A stretch of DNA of 64,000 nt from NCEH01 sp043195195 (GCF_043195195.1 NZ_JBAFWT010000027.1:14475-78474), one strand, 5' to 3'. Positions 51,412 to 60,862 are shown, numbered from the stretch's first letter. Numbers and translations: made by a program. Notes: generated by a model not told the origin, from the letters alone.

Positions 51412-52233
51412 TCAGGGCCGGTGCGCCGCGCTGTCGGTGTCCGCGAGATGGGCCGCCATGAGCCGGCGATAGCGCAGAAACGAGACGGGCAGAAACGCCA
51501 GATATATCAGGCTGCACACCGCAAGCACCGTCCAGGGATAGCTCGCGAGCAGCCCGACGAACATGGCCACCACAACGAACAGCGGCAGCACCATGTCCCG
51601 CCGTACCCTTTTGCCCAGGGTCTTGCCGGAATAGGCCGGTACCTTGGAGATCATCAGCAGGCCGATGCAGAGGCAGTAAACCAGCGCCACCGGCGCGGTC
51701 GCCGCGCCGCGCGGCAGGCCGAGCAGGTCCAGATAAACCGGCAGCAGCGCCACGATCGCCCCGGCGGGAGCAGGGATGCCGGTGAAGAAGTCGGCGGCAA
51801 AGGCCGGCCGGTTGGGATCGTCCAGCATCACATTGAAGCGTGCCAACCGCAGCGCGGCGCAGATGGCGAAGATCAGCACCACCAGCCAGCCGATGGAGCC
51901 CACCGTGTCGAGGCCCCAAAGATAGAGGATCAGCGCCGGCGCACAGCCGAAATTGACGAAATCGGCGAGGCTGTCCAGCTCCGCGCCGAAGCGCGAGGTG
52001 CCCTTCAGAGCGCGCGCAAGCCGGCCATCCACGCCGTCCAGGATGGCGGCGAACACAATCGCCGCGAGCGCCAGCTCCAGCCGCCCCTCGATCGCCATGC
52101 GCACGGCGGTAAGGCCGGAGCACAAGGCGAGCAGGGTAACCAGATTGGGCAGCAGCACCCGCACTGGAATCTTGCCCAGTCGCCACACAGGCGGCGCACC
52201 GTGGGGATCGAGCGGAGGAAGGGGTCCGGCCAT
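51412..52233 (-). CDS. pssA: CDP-diacylglycerol--serine O-phosphatidyltransferase
   Basis: 273 residues, about seven membrane helices. The CDP-alcohol phosphotransferase motif DG-x2-AR-x8-G-x3-D-x3-D is complete in DGRLARALKGTSRFGAELDSLAD. It makes phosphatidylserine from CDP-diacylglycerol and serine in the inner membrane. It follows psd directly with 7 bp between, a common pair for phosphatidylethanolamine synthesis. Confidence 0.93.
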   Translation of the reverse strand: MAGPLPPLDPHGAPPVWRLGKIPVRVLLPNLVTLLALCSGLTAVRMAIEGRLELALAAIVFAAILDGVDGRLARALKGTSRFGAELDSLADFVNFGCAPALILYLWGLDTVGSIGWLVVLIFAICAALRLARFNVMLDDPNRPAFAADFFTGIPAPAGAIVALLPVYLDLLGLPRGAATAPVALVYCLCIGLLMISKVPAYSGKTLGKRVRRDMVLPLFVVVAMFVGLLASYPWTVLAVCSLIYLAFLPVSFLRYRRLMAAHLADTDSAAHRP

Positions 52234-52240
52234 ATCTGCC

Positions 52241-52942
52241 TCAGCTCACGCGATAGGCGGTGTCGCGCGCACCCGGCGCGGCGAAATCGGCGATGATCGT
52301 CTCTCCCGCCGTGGCGAGCTGGCCTTCGGCCACCTGCACCCGTGTGCCGACCGGGAGATACACGTCGACCCGTGAGCCGAAGCGGATCAGGCCGAAGCGC
52401 TCGCCGGCGCCCATTTCCTCGCCCTCGCGCACGAAACACACGATGCGGCGTGCGATCAGCCCGGCAATTTGCACGCAGCCGATGGGGCCGGCGGCGGTGC
52501 GGAACACGAGGCCGTTGCGCTCATTGTCCTCGCTCGCCTTGTCGAGATCGGCATTCAGGAAGATGCCTGGCTTGTAGGCCACGCGCTCAATGCGGCCGGA
52601 AACCGGGGCGCGGTTCACATGCACGTTGAACACGTTCATGAAGATCGACACCCGCAGCAGCGGGGTGTCGGAGAGGTCGAGTTCGCGCGGCGGGATGGCG
52701 AGCGAGATCTGCGACACCGTGCCGTCGGCGGGCGCGACGACGAGCCCTTCGCGCAGCGGGGTCACGCGCGGCGGATCGCGGAAGAACAGGGTCGTCCACA
52801 GGGCGAGCCCCAGCGCGATCATGCCGAAGAAGGTGGAGACCATCAGCAGGCCGAGCGCGATCACCACCGCGATGGCGATGAAGGGATAGCCCTCTCGGTG
52901 GATGGGAACGAGGCTCTTGCGGACGGACGCGACGATGGACAC
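52241..52942 (-). CDS. psd: Phosphatidylserine decarboxylase proenzyme
   Basis: 233 residues, the short alphaproteobacterial type. Two N-terminal hydrophobic segments (IAVVIALGLLMVSTFFGMIALG), the VVAPADGTVSQI segment, FNVHVNRAPVSG (conserved His) and the self-cleavage site RFGSRVDVYLP, where cleavage before the Ser makes the pyruvoyl group. Product phosphatidylethanolamine. Located just upstream of pssA on the minus strand. Confidence 0.92.
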   Translation of the reverse strand: MSIVASVRKSLVPIHREGYPFIAIAVVIALGLLMVSTFFGMIALGLALWTTLFFRDPPRVTPLREGLVVAPADGTVSQISLAIPPRELDLSDTPLLRVSIFMNVFNVHVNRAPVSGRIERVAYKPGIFLNADLDKASEDNERNGLVFRTAAGPIGCVQIAGLIARRIVCFVREGEEMGAGERFGLIRFGSRVDVYLPVGTRVQVAEGQLATAGETIIADFAAPGARDTAYRVS

Positions 52943-53049
52943 TCAAGTCTCCAGATCAGGCCGCGCGTTCGGGGCGCGGAGGAAACAGGTAGTCACCCCC
53001 TGCCCCGCCGTCAAATGGGAACGCGATCTCGGCCCGCAAAGGCCTGCCT

Positions 53050-55026
53050 TCACGCTGCCGAGCTGGCCTCATCTTCATGGTGATCCACCAGCCGCACCGG
53101 CGGCACACCTTCCTTGTCGAGGACCGGGGCGTCGCTTTCCTGCGCCGCCGCGAGCTTCTCGCGAGCATCGTCCGCTTCACGCTGGCGGCGCCAGAGAGCG
53201 GCATAGAGACCGCCCTTCGCCAACAACTCGGCATGGCTTCCGCGCTCCGCCACGGTGCCTTGCGAAAGGACAAGGATCTCATCGGCGCCGATCACGGTAG
53301 AGAGGCGATGGGCGATGACAAGGGTGGTGCGGCCTTCCGAAACACGCTCCAGCGCGTTCTGGATTTCTTTCTCGGTGTGGCTGTCCAGCGCCGAAGTCGC
53401 CTCGTCGAGGAGCAGGATCGGCGGGGCCTTGAGGATGGTACGGGCGATGGCGACGCGCTGCTTCTCGCCGCCGGAGAGCTTCAGCCCGCGCTCGCCCACC
53501 TCGGTCTTGTAGCCCTTGGGCATGGCGCGGATGAAGGGATCGATCTGGGCGAGCTTCGCCGCCTCCTCCACCTCGGCCTCGGAGGCATCCTGCCGGCCGT
53601 AGCGGATATTGTAGGCGATGGTATCGTTGAACAGCACGGTATCCTGCGGCACCATGCCGATGGCGGCGCGCAGGCTCTCCTGCGTCACGTCGCGGATGTC
53701 CTGCCCATCAATGGTGATGCGCCCGCTCTTCACATCGTAGAAGCGGAACATCAGGCGCGAAATCGTGCTCTTGCCCGCGCCCGAGGGCCCGACGATGGCG
53801 ACCGTGCGCCCCGCGGGCACCTCGAAGGAAATGCCCTTCAGGATCTCGCGGTCGTTCTCATAGGAGAAGCGCACATTCTCGAAGCGCACCGTGCCGCCGT
53901 TCACCGCGAGCGCACCGGCGCTCTCCTTGTCCTCGATCTCGGGATCACGCGAGAGCACGGAGAACATGGCCTCGATATCGACGATGGCCTGCTTGATCTC
54001 GCGATAGATCATGCCGAGGAAGTTCAGCGGCTGGTAAAGCTGGATCATCATGGCATTGACCATGACGAAGCCACCCAGGCTCTGGCGGCCCGAGCGCACG
54101 TCGAACGCCGCCAGCACCATGGTGGAGGTCAGCCCCAGCGTGAAGATCGCCGCCTGCCCCGCGTTCAGCCACGCCAGCGAGGTGAAGGTGCGCACGGTGG
54201 CATTCTCATAGCGCGCGACGGAGCGGTCGTAGCGCTGGGTTTCCCAGCGCTCGGCGCCGAAATATTTCACGGTCTCGTAGTTGAGCAGGCTGTCCACGGC
54301 CTTGGTGTTGGCCTCGGTGTCGCTCTCGTTCATGTCTCGGCGAATCTGGATGCGCCACTCGCTCGCGGCATAGGTGAACCACGTGTAGAGCGCCACCGTC
54401 ACGGCCACGACGGCCACATAGCGCCAGTCGAAGGCGAAGGCGAGGACGATCAGCACCAGCACCATTTCCAGCACGGTCGGTGCAAGCTGGAGCACCAGCA
54501 TGCGCACGATGGTCTCGATCCCCTCACGGGCACGCTCCAGCACGCGGGTGAGCCCGCCGGTCTTGCGCTCCAGATGAAAGCGCAGGGAGAGCGCATGCAT
54601 GTGCTCGAAGGTCTGGAGCGCCAATTTGCGCACCGCATGCAGCGCCACCTTGGCGAAGATGCCGTCGCGCAATTGGGTGATGCCGGCCATCACCAGCCGC
54701 GCACCGCCATAGGCCAGCGTCAGCAGCACCGGGGCGGCGAGAAACCAGGCGATGTCGATGTCGCCCTGCCCGTCCGGCCGCGAGGTGAGCGCGTCGGTGG
54801 CCCATTTGAAGAAGAACGGCACCGCCATCGTGGCGAGCTTGGCGAGCACGATGAGGGCGCTTGTCGCCACAACCCGCGCCTTGAGATCGGCACGATCCTG
54901 TGGCCAAAGGTATGGCCACAGGGCCGCGACTGTCTTCGTCAGCGCGCCGCCGGCGGCCGCGACTGCCTTGAAGGCGCCGCGGGTATTCTCCCGTGTCGCG
55001 CGGGACGTTGAAGTATCGGACATCAA
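53050..55026 (-). CDS. Atm1-type ABC exporter (half transporter with fused membrane and ATPase domains)
   Basis: 658 residues. Six helices lie within about residues 40-340, with a cytoplasmic N-terminus. The ATPase domain has Walker A GPSGAGKST, signature LSGGEKQR and Walker B ILLLDEATSALD, H-loop AHRLSTV. The closest family is ABCB/Atm1 of alphaproteobacteria, which exports glutathione-linked metal or sulfur compounds and detoxifies heavy metals. An ArsR-type regulator gene is 3 bp upstream in the same direction, so metal-regulated expression is likely. The tail (VDHHEDEASSAA) holds a possible metal-binding His pair. Confidence 0.9.
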   Translation of the reverse strand: MMSDTSTSRATRENTRGAFKAVAAAGGALTKTVAALWPYLWPQDRADLKARVVATSALIVLAKLATMAVPFFFKWATDALTSRPDGQGDIDIAWFLAAPVLLTLAYGGARLVMAGITQLRDGIFAKVALHAVRKLALQTFEHMHALSLRFHLERKTGGLTRVLERAREGIETIVRMLVLQLAPTVLEMVLVLIVLAFAFDWRYVAVVAVTVALYTWFTYAASEWRIQIRRDMNESDTEANTKAVDSLLNYETVKYFGAERWETQRYDRSVARYENATVRTFTSLAWLNAGQAAIFTLGLTSTMVLAAFDVRSGRQSLGGFVMVNAMMIQLYQPLNFLGMIYREIKQAIVDIEAMFSVLSRDPEIEDKESAGALAVNGGTVRFENVRFSYENDREILKGISFEVPAGRTVAIVGPSGAGKSTISRLMFRFYDVKSGRITIDGQDIRDVTQESLRAAIGMVPQDTVLFNDTIAYNIRYGRQDASEAEVEEAAKLAQIDPFIRAMPKGYKTEVGERGLKLSGGEKQRVAIARTILKAPPILLLDEATSALDSHTEKEIQNALERVSEGRTTLVIAHRLSTVIGADEILVLSQGTVAERGSHAELLAKGGLYAALWRRQREADDAREKLAAAQESDAPVLDKEGVPPVRLVDHHEDEASSAA

Positions 55027-55029
55027 AAC

Positions 55030-55377
55030 CTACTTATTTAGAAGCGCTGCCGTTGGCACGGCCATGCTGGAGGGGGCAAGGGCCGCGAACAGGCCCTTGA
55101 GCTGGCCCTGCAGGGCGTCGAGCGCCTCGTGATCGATGCAGTAGCAGAACCGCGGTCCGTCCGCTTCCGCGCGGATCAGGCCCGCTTCCGCGAGGACCTT
55201 TATGTGTTGCGACACGGTCGATTGCGCCAGAGGCAAGCCGGCAACGATTTCGCCGCACATGCAGGTCTCGTGGCGCGCCAGGGTTTCCAAAACCTTGAGG
55301 CGTACCGGATGCGCAAGGGCCCGAAGCTGCAGCGCAAGCTGCTTCGACTGGGAGGAGGAAGGAAAATCGTTTGTCAT
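55030..55377 (-). CDS. ArsR-family HTH metalloregulator
   Basis: 115 residues from ATG 55377; an upstream in-frame start at 55410 lacks support. The winged helix is LAQSTVSQHIKVLAEAGLIRAE. Just before it lies ETCMCGEI, with the Cys-x-Cys of arsenite/metal-sensing ArsR proteins. GPRFCYCIDHEAL adds a second Cys-x-Cys. The gene is immediately ahead of the Atm1-type exporter, so the pair looks like a derepressible metal or metalloid export operon. The inverted repeat at 55409-55432 could be its operator. Confidence 0.85.
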   Translation of the reverse strand: MTNDFPSSSQSKQLALQLRALAHPVRLKVLETLARHETCMCGEIVAGLPLAQSTVSQHIKVLAEAGLIRAEADGPRFCYCIDHEALDALQGQLKGLFAALAPSSMAVPTAALLNK

Positions 55378-55408
55378 CGGCCATCGCCGATAAACGATGA
55401 TCCGAACC

Positions 55409-55432
55409 AAAACAAGGCGAAGGCGTTGTTTT
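55409..55432. promoter_or_regulatory. Inverted repeat AAAACAA-N10-TTGTTTT, candidate ArsR operator
   Basis: Perfect 7-bp arms at 55409-55415 and 55426-55432, beginning 32 bp upstream of the regulator's start codon. Size (24 bp) suits an ArsR dimer. Confidence 0.5.
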
Positions 55433-55536
55433 CTTCCGCGTCACGATTTCGTCGTGGCGCATCATCAATTTGAAGGAGCCGGCGACTAACGTCGGCCAAG
55501 TGAGACACAGTGAACAAGCATACCAAAGCAGGCCCC

Positions 55537-56148
55537 ATGGCACGTATCGAAAGCGTGTGCGTCTATTGCGGTTCCTCGCCGGGTTCGGACCCGATCTTCG
55601 TAGAGGAAGCCCGCAGATTCGGTGAAATCCTCGCCCGCAGCGGCGTCCGCCTCGTCTATGGCGGCGGCGGCGTCGGGCTGATGGGAGAAGTCGCCACCGC
55701 CGTCGCCCGCAACGGTGGAGAGGTCACCGGCATCATCCCGCAATTCCTCATTTCCCGCGAACGGGCCTTCGACCATGGAGGTGAACTCATCGTCACCACC
55801 GACATGCACGAGCGCAAAAAGCTGATGTTCGAGCGCGCGGACGCCTTTGTTGCCCTGCCGGGCGGCGTCGGCACGCTGGAAGAGTTGGTGGAGCAGCTCA
55901 CCTGGGCACAGCTCGGTCAGCACAGGAAGCCGATCCTGGTGGCCAATATCGCCGGCTTCTGGGACCCATTCCTCTCGCTGCTGGATCATATGCGGGCGAA
56001 CGCCTTCATCCGGGGAACGGCACCGGTGAACGTTCTGGTGGCCGAGGATGCAGGCCAGATCCTGCCGATGCTCCAGGCGGCGGCCGCCGAAATGAAAGAC
56101 GTCGAGCTGCATGCCCCAGGCGCGAATGCGGCCATCGAAGGCATGTGA
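55537..56148 (+). CDS. LOG family protein (TIGR00730, Rossmann fold; cytokinin-type nucleotide phosphoribohydrolase)
   Basis: 203 residues from ATG 55537; GTG 55510 is in frame but less likely. LOG motifs PGGVGTLEELVE and the Arg in MHERKKLMFERADAFVAL are complete, and YCGSSPGSDPIF at the start and YGGGGVGLMGEVA are typical. These enzymes release the base from nucleoside 5'-monophosphates, such as cytokinin riboside monophosphate or AMP; in a non-plant-associated bacterium the role may be in nucleotide clean-up. Single gene, divergent from the ArsR-exporter operon. Confidence 0.88.
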   Translation: MARIESVCVYCGSSPGSDPIFVEEARRFGEILARSGVRLVYGGGGVGLMGEVATAVARNGGEVTGIIPQFLISRERAFDHGGELIVTTDMHERKKLMFERADAFVALPGGVGTLEELVEQLTWAQLGQHRKPILVANIAGFWDPFLSLLDHMRANAFIRGTAPVNVLVAEDAGQILPMLQAAAAEMKDVELHAPGANAAIEGM

Positions 56149-56332
56149 GCCACGAGTGGGGAAACCTGAAACTGTGCCGCGCCGGTAATATTTATCGGCG
56201 TGAGTGCCCCATATGATCGTCGCACCACCGCCGTGACGGCGCGCAGGGTCAGAGACATCCACGCCTCTTTGCCGCGTCACGCAGGAGGGCAAAACCGACA
56301 GAGCCGCTCATGCGCCGCCTGCCGGCCCGTGG

Positions 56333-56851
56333 TCACGACGACTTGGCCTTAAGCTCCGGCAACGTCTTCTGCATGGTGGTATTTCCTAGCCAGGCATTGC
56401 CAAGCGTGACCGTATTGCGGCGCTGGGGCACGTAGCCGCGCCGCGCGAAGAAGCGCTGGGCGTTGTCGCTGGCATCGACGGCGAGCGTTTCCTTGCCGCG
56501 CGCTTTGGCGATGGTCTCGGCGGCCTCGCACAGCACCGTGCCGACCCCCTTCCCCGCCACGACGGGATGGACATAAAGCAAATCAATGAGGTCATCGCCC
56601 TTCAGCGCGATGAAGCCCACCGGGACACCGTCCATGGTCGCCACCAGCGTCAGTTCTCCGCCGAGGCGCGCGCCAAACGCGGCCTCATCATCGGCGGTGC
56701 CGGCCCAGGCGTCCTGCTGGTCGCTGTCGTAATCCTCGGCGGTCAATTCCTCGATGGAAGCGCGGAAAATTGCCGCCAAGACCTCGGTGTCGGACGGCAG
56801 GAACGGCCGCAGAGCCGGGCGTGGCAGGGCGTCAGGAGTCTTTGCGGTCAT
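56333..56851 (-). CDS. GNAT-family N-acetyltransferase
   Basis: 172 residues from ATG 56851, overlapping the cysS stop (56848) by 4 bp, so translated with it. The acetyl-CoA loop GKGVGT lies after strand 4 (LIDLLYVHPVVAGKGVGTVLCE), and the C-terminal DNAQRFFARRGY motif is characteristic of GNAT enzymes. Substrate unknown; possibly an amino acid, antibiotic or protein N-terminus. Confidence 0.88.
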   Translation of the reverse strand: MTAKTPDALPRPALRPFLPSDTEVLAAIFRASIEELTAEDYDSDQQDAWAGTADDEAAFGARLGGELTLVATMDGVPVGFIALKGDDLIDLLYVHPVVAGKGVGTVLCEAAETIAKARGKETLAVDASDNAQRFFARRGYVPQRRNTVTLGNAWLGNTTMQKTLPELKAKSS

Positions 56852-58236
56852 CGCGCGATCTCCCAAGACGTGGTTCCGTCCTTATTGTCCATCAGCACCA
56901 CCCCCTTCGAGGCAAGCTGCTCGCGGATATGATCCGCCGCGGCAAAGTCGCGGGCCTTGCGGGCGGCGATCCGGGCAGCGATCAATTCCTCAACCATTGC
57001 CGCGTCCACGGCCGCGCCATGGGTCTGGCGGGCGCGCCATTCGCTCTCGGTTTCCTGCAGCAGGCCCATGAGATTGGCCGCCGCCTTGAACCGGCGCTTC
57101 AGCGCTGACGACGTGTCCACGTCCTCCGCCACCTCGGCGAGATGGTGCAGGTGGGTGATGGCGGAGGGCGAGTTGAGATCGTCCCCCAGCCGCTCGGCGA
57201 TTTCAGCCTCGAACGGATTCTCATCCTCAGTCTCAGCCGGCTCATCACCGATGATGCGATACCATTTGTCCAGTGTCTTGGCGGCAAAGCCGATGCCCTG
57301 GCGGGTCCAGTTGATGGGCTGGCGATAATGGGTGGAGAGCATGGCGAGGCGCAGCACTTCGCCCGGCCAGTCGTTCAGCAGTTCCCGGATGGTGACGAAA
57401 TTGCCCAGCGACTTGGACATCTTCTCGCCTTCCAGCATCAGGAAGCCGTTGTGCATCCATACCCGCGCCATGACGCCGCTGTCGAAGGCGCAGCGCGACT
57501 GGGCGATCTCATTTTCATGGTGAGGGAACACGAGATCGATGCCACCGCCATGGATGTCGAAGGTCTCGCCGAGGTGCTTCCACGACATGGCCGAGCATTC
57601 GATATGCCAGCCCGGCCGGCCCGGCGTGGAAATGCCGCAGGGCGAGGCCCAGCCCGGCACGCCCTCGGCGCTCGGCTTCCAGAGCACGAAGTCCATGGCG
57701 TCGCGCTTGTAAGGCGCCACATCCACGCGCGCGCCGGCGATCATCTCGTCCAGCGGCCGCCGCGACAGGCGGCCGTAGTCCGGCATGGCCGGCACGTTGA
57801 ACAGGACATGATCCTCGGCGACATAGGCATGCCCGGAGGCCACCAGCCGCTCGATGAGAATCTTCATCTCCGCGATATGCTCGGTCGCGCGTGGTTCCAC
57901 GGTCGGGCGAAGGCAGGCCAGTTCCGCCGTGTCCTTGCGAAACCAGTCGTAGGTCTCCTCGGTCAGGTCGCGGATGGAGATGCCGCGATCGGCGGCGCGC
58001 GTGTTGATCTTGTCGTCCACGTCCGTGATGTTGCGCACATAGGTGACATGGGCCGCGCCGTACACGCGCCGCAGCAGGCGGAACAGCACGTCGAAAACGA
58101 TCACCGGCCGCGCGTTGCCGATATGGGCATGGTCGTAGACCGTGGGGCCGCACACATACATCCGCACATTGGCGGAATCGATGGGCCGGAACGGATCTTT
58201 CGACCGGGTCAGGGTATTGTAGAGCCGCAGCTCCAT
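56848..58236 (-). CDS. cysS: Cysteinyl-tRNA synthetase
   Basis: 462 residues. Class I signatures: HIGH-type HAHIGNAR and KMSKS in EGEKMSKSLGNF. The zinc-binding cysteine is in MYVCGPTVYDH, with others in WHIECSAMSWKH and HHENEIAQS. Length is normal. It charges tRNA-Cys in the cytosol. The downstream acetyltransferase gene overlaps it by 4 bp. This is a core gene, supporting a chromosomal location for the window. Confidence 0.96.
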   Translation of the reverse strand: MELRLYNTLTRSKDPFRPIDSANVRMYVCGPTVYDHAHIGNARPVIVFDVLFRLLRRVYGAAHVTYVRNITDVDDKINTRAADRGISIRDLTEETYDWFRKDTAELACLRPTVEPRATEHIAEMKILIERLVASGHAYVAEDHVLFNVPAMPDYGRLSRRPLDEMIAGARVDVAPYKRDAMDFVLWKPSAEGVPGWASPCGISTPGRPGWHIECSAMSWKHLGETFDIHGGGIDLVFPHHENEIAQSRCAFDSGVMARVWMHNGFLMLEGEKMSKSLGNFVTIRELLNDWPGEVLRLAMLSTHYRQPINWTRQGIGFAAKTLDKWYRIIGDEPAETEDENPFEAEIAERLGDDLNSPSAITHLHHLAEVAEDVDTSSALKRRFKAAANLMGLLQETESEWRARQTHGAAVDAAMVEELIAARIAARKARDFAAADHIREQLASKGVVLMDNKDGTTSWEIAR

Positions 58237-58655
58237 GGATCGTGTGCTCCCCTTTGGACCTTATATAGGACGCGCAAACGCCGCTCCGGTGCCGGCCGGG
58301 GCGTCCAAACTCCTCAAGAGGGGTGCAGCAAAGGACGGCCGCGGCCAGCTATTCGGGCTAACCGCAGATAATCGACAGGCGGGCGCGAAGACGCGCTGAA
58401 ATCTGGCCGTTCATGGCGCGGGACAATGGGAGGCGTTGGCGTGAGCGTCAAGCCGAATTTCGCCCGAAGGCAGCCGCTTTCTCGGGCCTCCACCCAATTT
58501 CCATACTCCCAACGGGAGGCTTGACCGAAATGCTGCGACGCGGCTATGCCAAGGCCGCTTTGGTATCGCGTCCCGGTTTCACGCGTCATTCCTGTGGCCC
58601 CCGCGCCTGACATCTCCGCAGGCCGTAAGGTCCCTCAGAGGTCCCCGACCTGCCC
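58237..58655. other. Gene-free stretch (419 bp)
   Basis: Short overlapping frames (58314-58613, 58413-58610) do not resemble proteins and have Arg/Ala/Gly-skewed composition. The region should contain the cysS promoter and that of the small exported-protein gene. No RNA gene or repeat recognised. Confidence 0.5.
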
Positions 58656-58967
58656 ATGCACAAACCCGCTTTGCTTCTGGCCGCCGCCCTCATGCTCTTT
58701 TCGAGCGCAGCGTCGGCGGAGACGCGAATCTTCCTGATCGAGAACTCCGACGCCTATGGCGTCGACATGTGCCTCGCCAACGGCGAGCGGTGCGGCGAAC
58801 AGGTCGCAACCGCTTGGTGCCGCACCCATAATTATTCCCGCGCCCTGGATTTTGGTCGGGTCGCCGATGCCAGCGGCATCGTCCCCATCGCCAGCACTCA
58901 AACCCCACGCGCCGTCTGCACGGGGAGCAATTGCCCCGCCGTGGTCGCGATCACCTGCACGCGCTGA
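58656..58967 (+). CDS. Small exported cysteine-containing protein of unknown function
   Basis: 103 residues with a signal peptide (LLLAAALMLFSSAASA, cut before ETRIF). The mature part has seven cysteines, including CLANGERC, CRTHNYS, CTGSNCP and a C-terminal ITCTR, suggesting disulfide bonds in the periplasm. No known domain recognised. AGAGG lies about 16 nt before the ATG. A single gene, convergent with creA-like downstream. Confidence 0.7.
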   Translation: MHKPALLLAAALMLFSSAASAETRIFLIENSDAYGVDMCLANGERCGEQVATAWCRTHNYSRALDFGRVADASGIVPIASTQTPRAVCTGSNCPAVVAITCTR

Positions 58968-58996
58968 GCCGGCGTGCTTCAGCGGGTGACGGGAGC

Positions 58997-59503
58997 CTAT
59001 TTCAGGAAATCCGCGCAGCGCAGCACCTCGCCCGTCGTGCCCCAGGGCATGATCGGCACGGTGGAGGTCGAATTCTTCGGGCTGCCATCGATCAGCTTGT
59101 CGGAATAAACCATATAGATCAAAACATTACGTTTCACGTCGCAGCCCCGGACGATCTGCATCTTCTTGAAGAAGAAGGACCGGCTCTCACGGAACACCAC
59201 GTCACCCTGCTCGAACTTTTTCGTGAACGAGATCGGGCCGATCTGCCGGCAGGCGAGGGAAATGTCCGAGACTTCCTCAGCCATGCCCACCATTCCGGAA
59301 AGACCACCTTTTTCAGGCGTCGTGTAATGGCAGGCGACGCCGGAGACCACCGGATCGTCGATCCCATAGACGGCGAGCTTGTCGTCCGGCGTGAGGAATT
59401 TCCACACTGTCGACTTCTTGAAGATGAGATCGGGCTCCTGCGCCGCGACAGGAGCGGCGAAGGCGAAAGCCAGCAGGACAGCGATCCAGATCGGCCGAAA
59501 CAT
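58997..59503 (-). CDS. creA: CreA family protein
   Basis: 168 residues from ATG 59503, which has AAGGA at a proper distance (ATG 59509 is too close). A signal peptide (WIAVLLAFAFAAPVAA) precedes the CreA domain: DDPVVSGVACHYTTPEKGG, SLACRQIGP, DVVFRESRSFFFKKMQIVRGCD, LIYMVYSDKLIDGSPKNS and VLRCADFL. Periplasmic, with conserved cysteines; function unknown in the family despite its early name. Confidence 0.9.
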   Translation of the reverse strand: MFRPIWIAVLLAFAFAAPVAAQEPDLIFKKSTVWKFLTPDDKLAVYGIDDPVVSGVACHYTTPEKGGLSGMVGMAEEVSDISLACRQIGPISFTKKFEQGDVVFRESRSFFFKKMQIVRGCDVKRNVLIYMVYSDKLIDGSPKNSTSTVPIMPWGTTGEVLRCADFLK

Positions 59504-59655
59504 AAGCATATCCTTCACTAGGAACAGGATCGCGATGGCGCGATGCGGCGAGCAGACGACGCGATTGACGCCACCGCCCCGTCGTGACACCTCTCCCGCG
59601 ATAAAATCAAGACGCCCGAACCAGGACGTACCAACGAGACGCCCAGGAGGTCACC

Positions 59656-60756
59656 ATGGATCCCGCCCGCCGTCGCTTTCTCGGCGCTTCCACCGCGCTC
59701 GCCGCGACAGCAGCGACAACCCTTGCCGCACCCGCGCTGGCGCAAAGCCAGCCTGAAGTGAAGTGGCGTCTGACCTCCTCGTTCCCCCGTTCGCTCGACA
59801 CCATTTTCGGCACCGCCCAGACGCTCTCGAAAATGGTGAGCGAGGCGACCGATGGCAAGTTTCAGATTCAGACCTTCCCGGCCGGTGAAATCGTGCCGGG
59901 CCTTCAGGCGCTGGATGCGGTACAGAACGGCACCGTCGAATGCGCGCAGAGCGCGACCTATTTTTATATTGGCAAGGATCCGACGCTCGCATTCGGAACC
60001 GGCGTGCCGTTCGGCTTCAACTCGCGCCAGCAGCATTCCTGGTGGTTTTTCAACGGCGGCGCCGACATCATCAATGGCGTGCTCGCCAAGTACAACACGC
60101 TCGGCATTCCCATGGGCAATTCCGGCACCCAGATGGGCGGATTTTTCCGTAAGGAAATCAATACCATCGAGGATCTGAAGGGCCTGAAGTTCCGGATCGG
60201 TGGGATCGGCGGCCAAGTGCTGGCTAAACTCGGCGTGGTGCCGCAGCAATTGCCGCCGAGCGACGTCTACCCGGCGCTCGAGCGCGGCACCATCGACGCG
60301 GCGGAATTCGTCGGCCCCTATGACGACGAAAAGCTCGGCCTCGTGAAGGTCGCGAAATATTATTATTACCCCGGCTGGTGGGAGGGCGGGGCCATGCTGC
60401 ACCTCCTCATCAACAAGGGGCAGTGGGAAAAGCTGCCCAAGCACTACCAAGCCATCCTTAGCAATGCATGCGAGGCCGCCAACAATTGGATGCTGGCGAA
60501 ATACGATGCGGTGAACCCGCCCGCCCTCCGTCGCCTGGTGCAGCAGGGTGCGGAACTGCGCGCCTTTTCCACTCCGATCATGGAGGCGGGCTATAAGGCG
60601 TCGTTCGAGCTGTACAACACGCTTGCTTCTCAAAATCCGAGTTTCAAGCAAGCGCTGGAGAGCTTGATCAGCATCCGCTCCGAACAGTTGCTGTGGTGGC
60701 AAATCGCGGAATATTCCTTCGACAGCTTCAACATTCGCATGCGCGGTCGCTCGTGA
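59656..60756 (+). CDS. TRAP transporter solute-binding protein (DctP family) without membrane subunits
   Basis: 366 residues. The N-terminus (MDPARRRFLGAS) is a twin-arginine signal with cleavage near ALAQ. Then DctP-type features: WRLTSSFPRSLDTIF, FPAGEIVPGLQALDAVQNG, YYYYPGWWEGG and the LKFRIGGIGG arginine segment that contacts carboxylates in relatives. This subgroup binds 2-oxoacids, lactate or similar. Neither dctQ nor dctM adjoins; the partner genes may be elsewhere. Confidence 0.88.
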   Translation: MDPARRRFLGASTALAATAATTLAAPALAQSQPEVKWRLTSSFPRSLDTIFGTAQTLSKMVSEATDGKFQIQTFPAGEIVPGLQALDAVQNGTVECAQSATYFYIGKDPTLAFGTGVPFGFNSRQQHSWWFFNGGADIINGVLAKYNTLGIPMGNSGTQMGGFFRKEINTIEDLKGLKFRIGGIGGQVLAKLGVVPQQLPPSDVYPALERGTIDAAEFVGPYDDEKLGLVKVAKYYYYPGWWEGGAMLHLLINKGQWEKLPKHYQAILSNACEAANNWMLAKYDAVNPPALRRLVQQGAELRAFSTPIMEAGYKASFELYNTLASQNPSFKQALESLISIRSEQLLWWQIAEYSFDSFNIRMRGRS

Positions 60757-60862
60757 GGCGGCTTTTCCGGCAGCGATCAAACTTTCGTCACCATTGCCCC
60801 CCTCGAATGGCGCTATAACCGCGCTTGGTGATCGGCCTGGGTGGGTCCGAACAGGGTAGAGA

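Noticed and set aside
52961..52979. CCGCGC-N7-GCGCGG hairpin between psd and the Atm1-type gene as a terminator
   Set aside because: Short stem, no T run on either strand; common by chance in DNA this GC-rich.
58314..58613. 99-codon minus-strand frame upstream of cysS
   Set aside because: No homology signal, poor start context and atypical composition.
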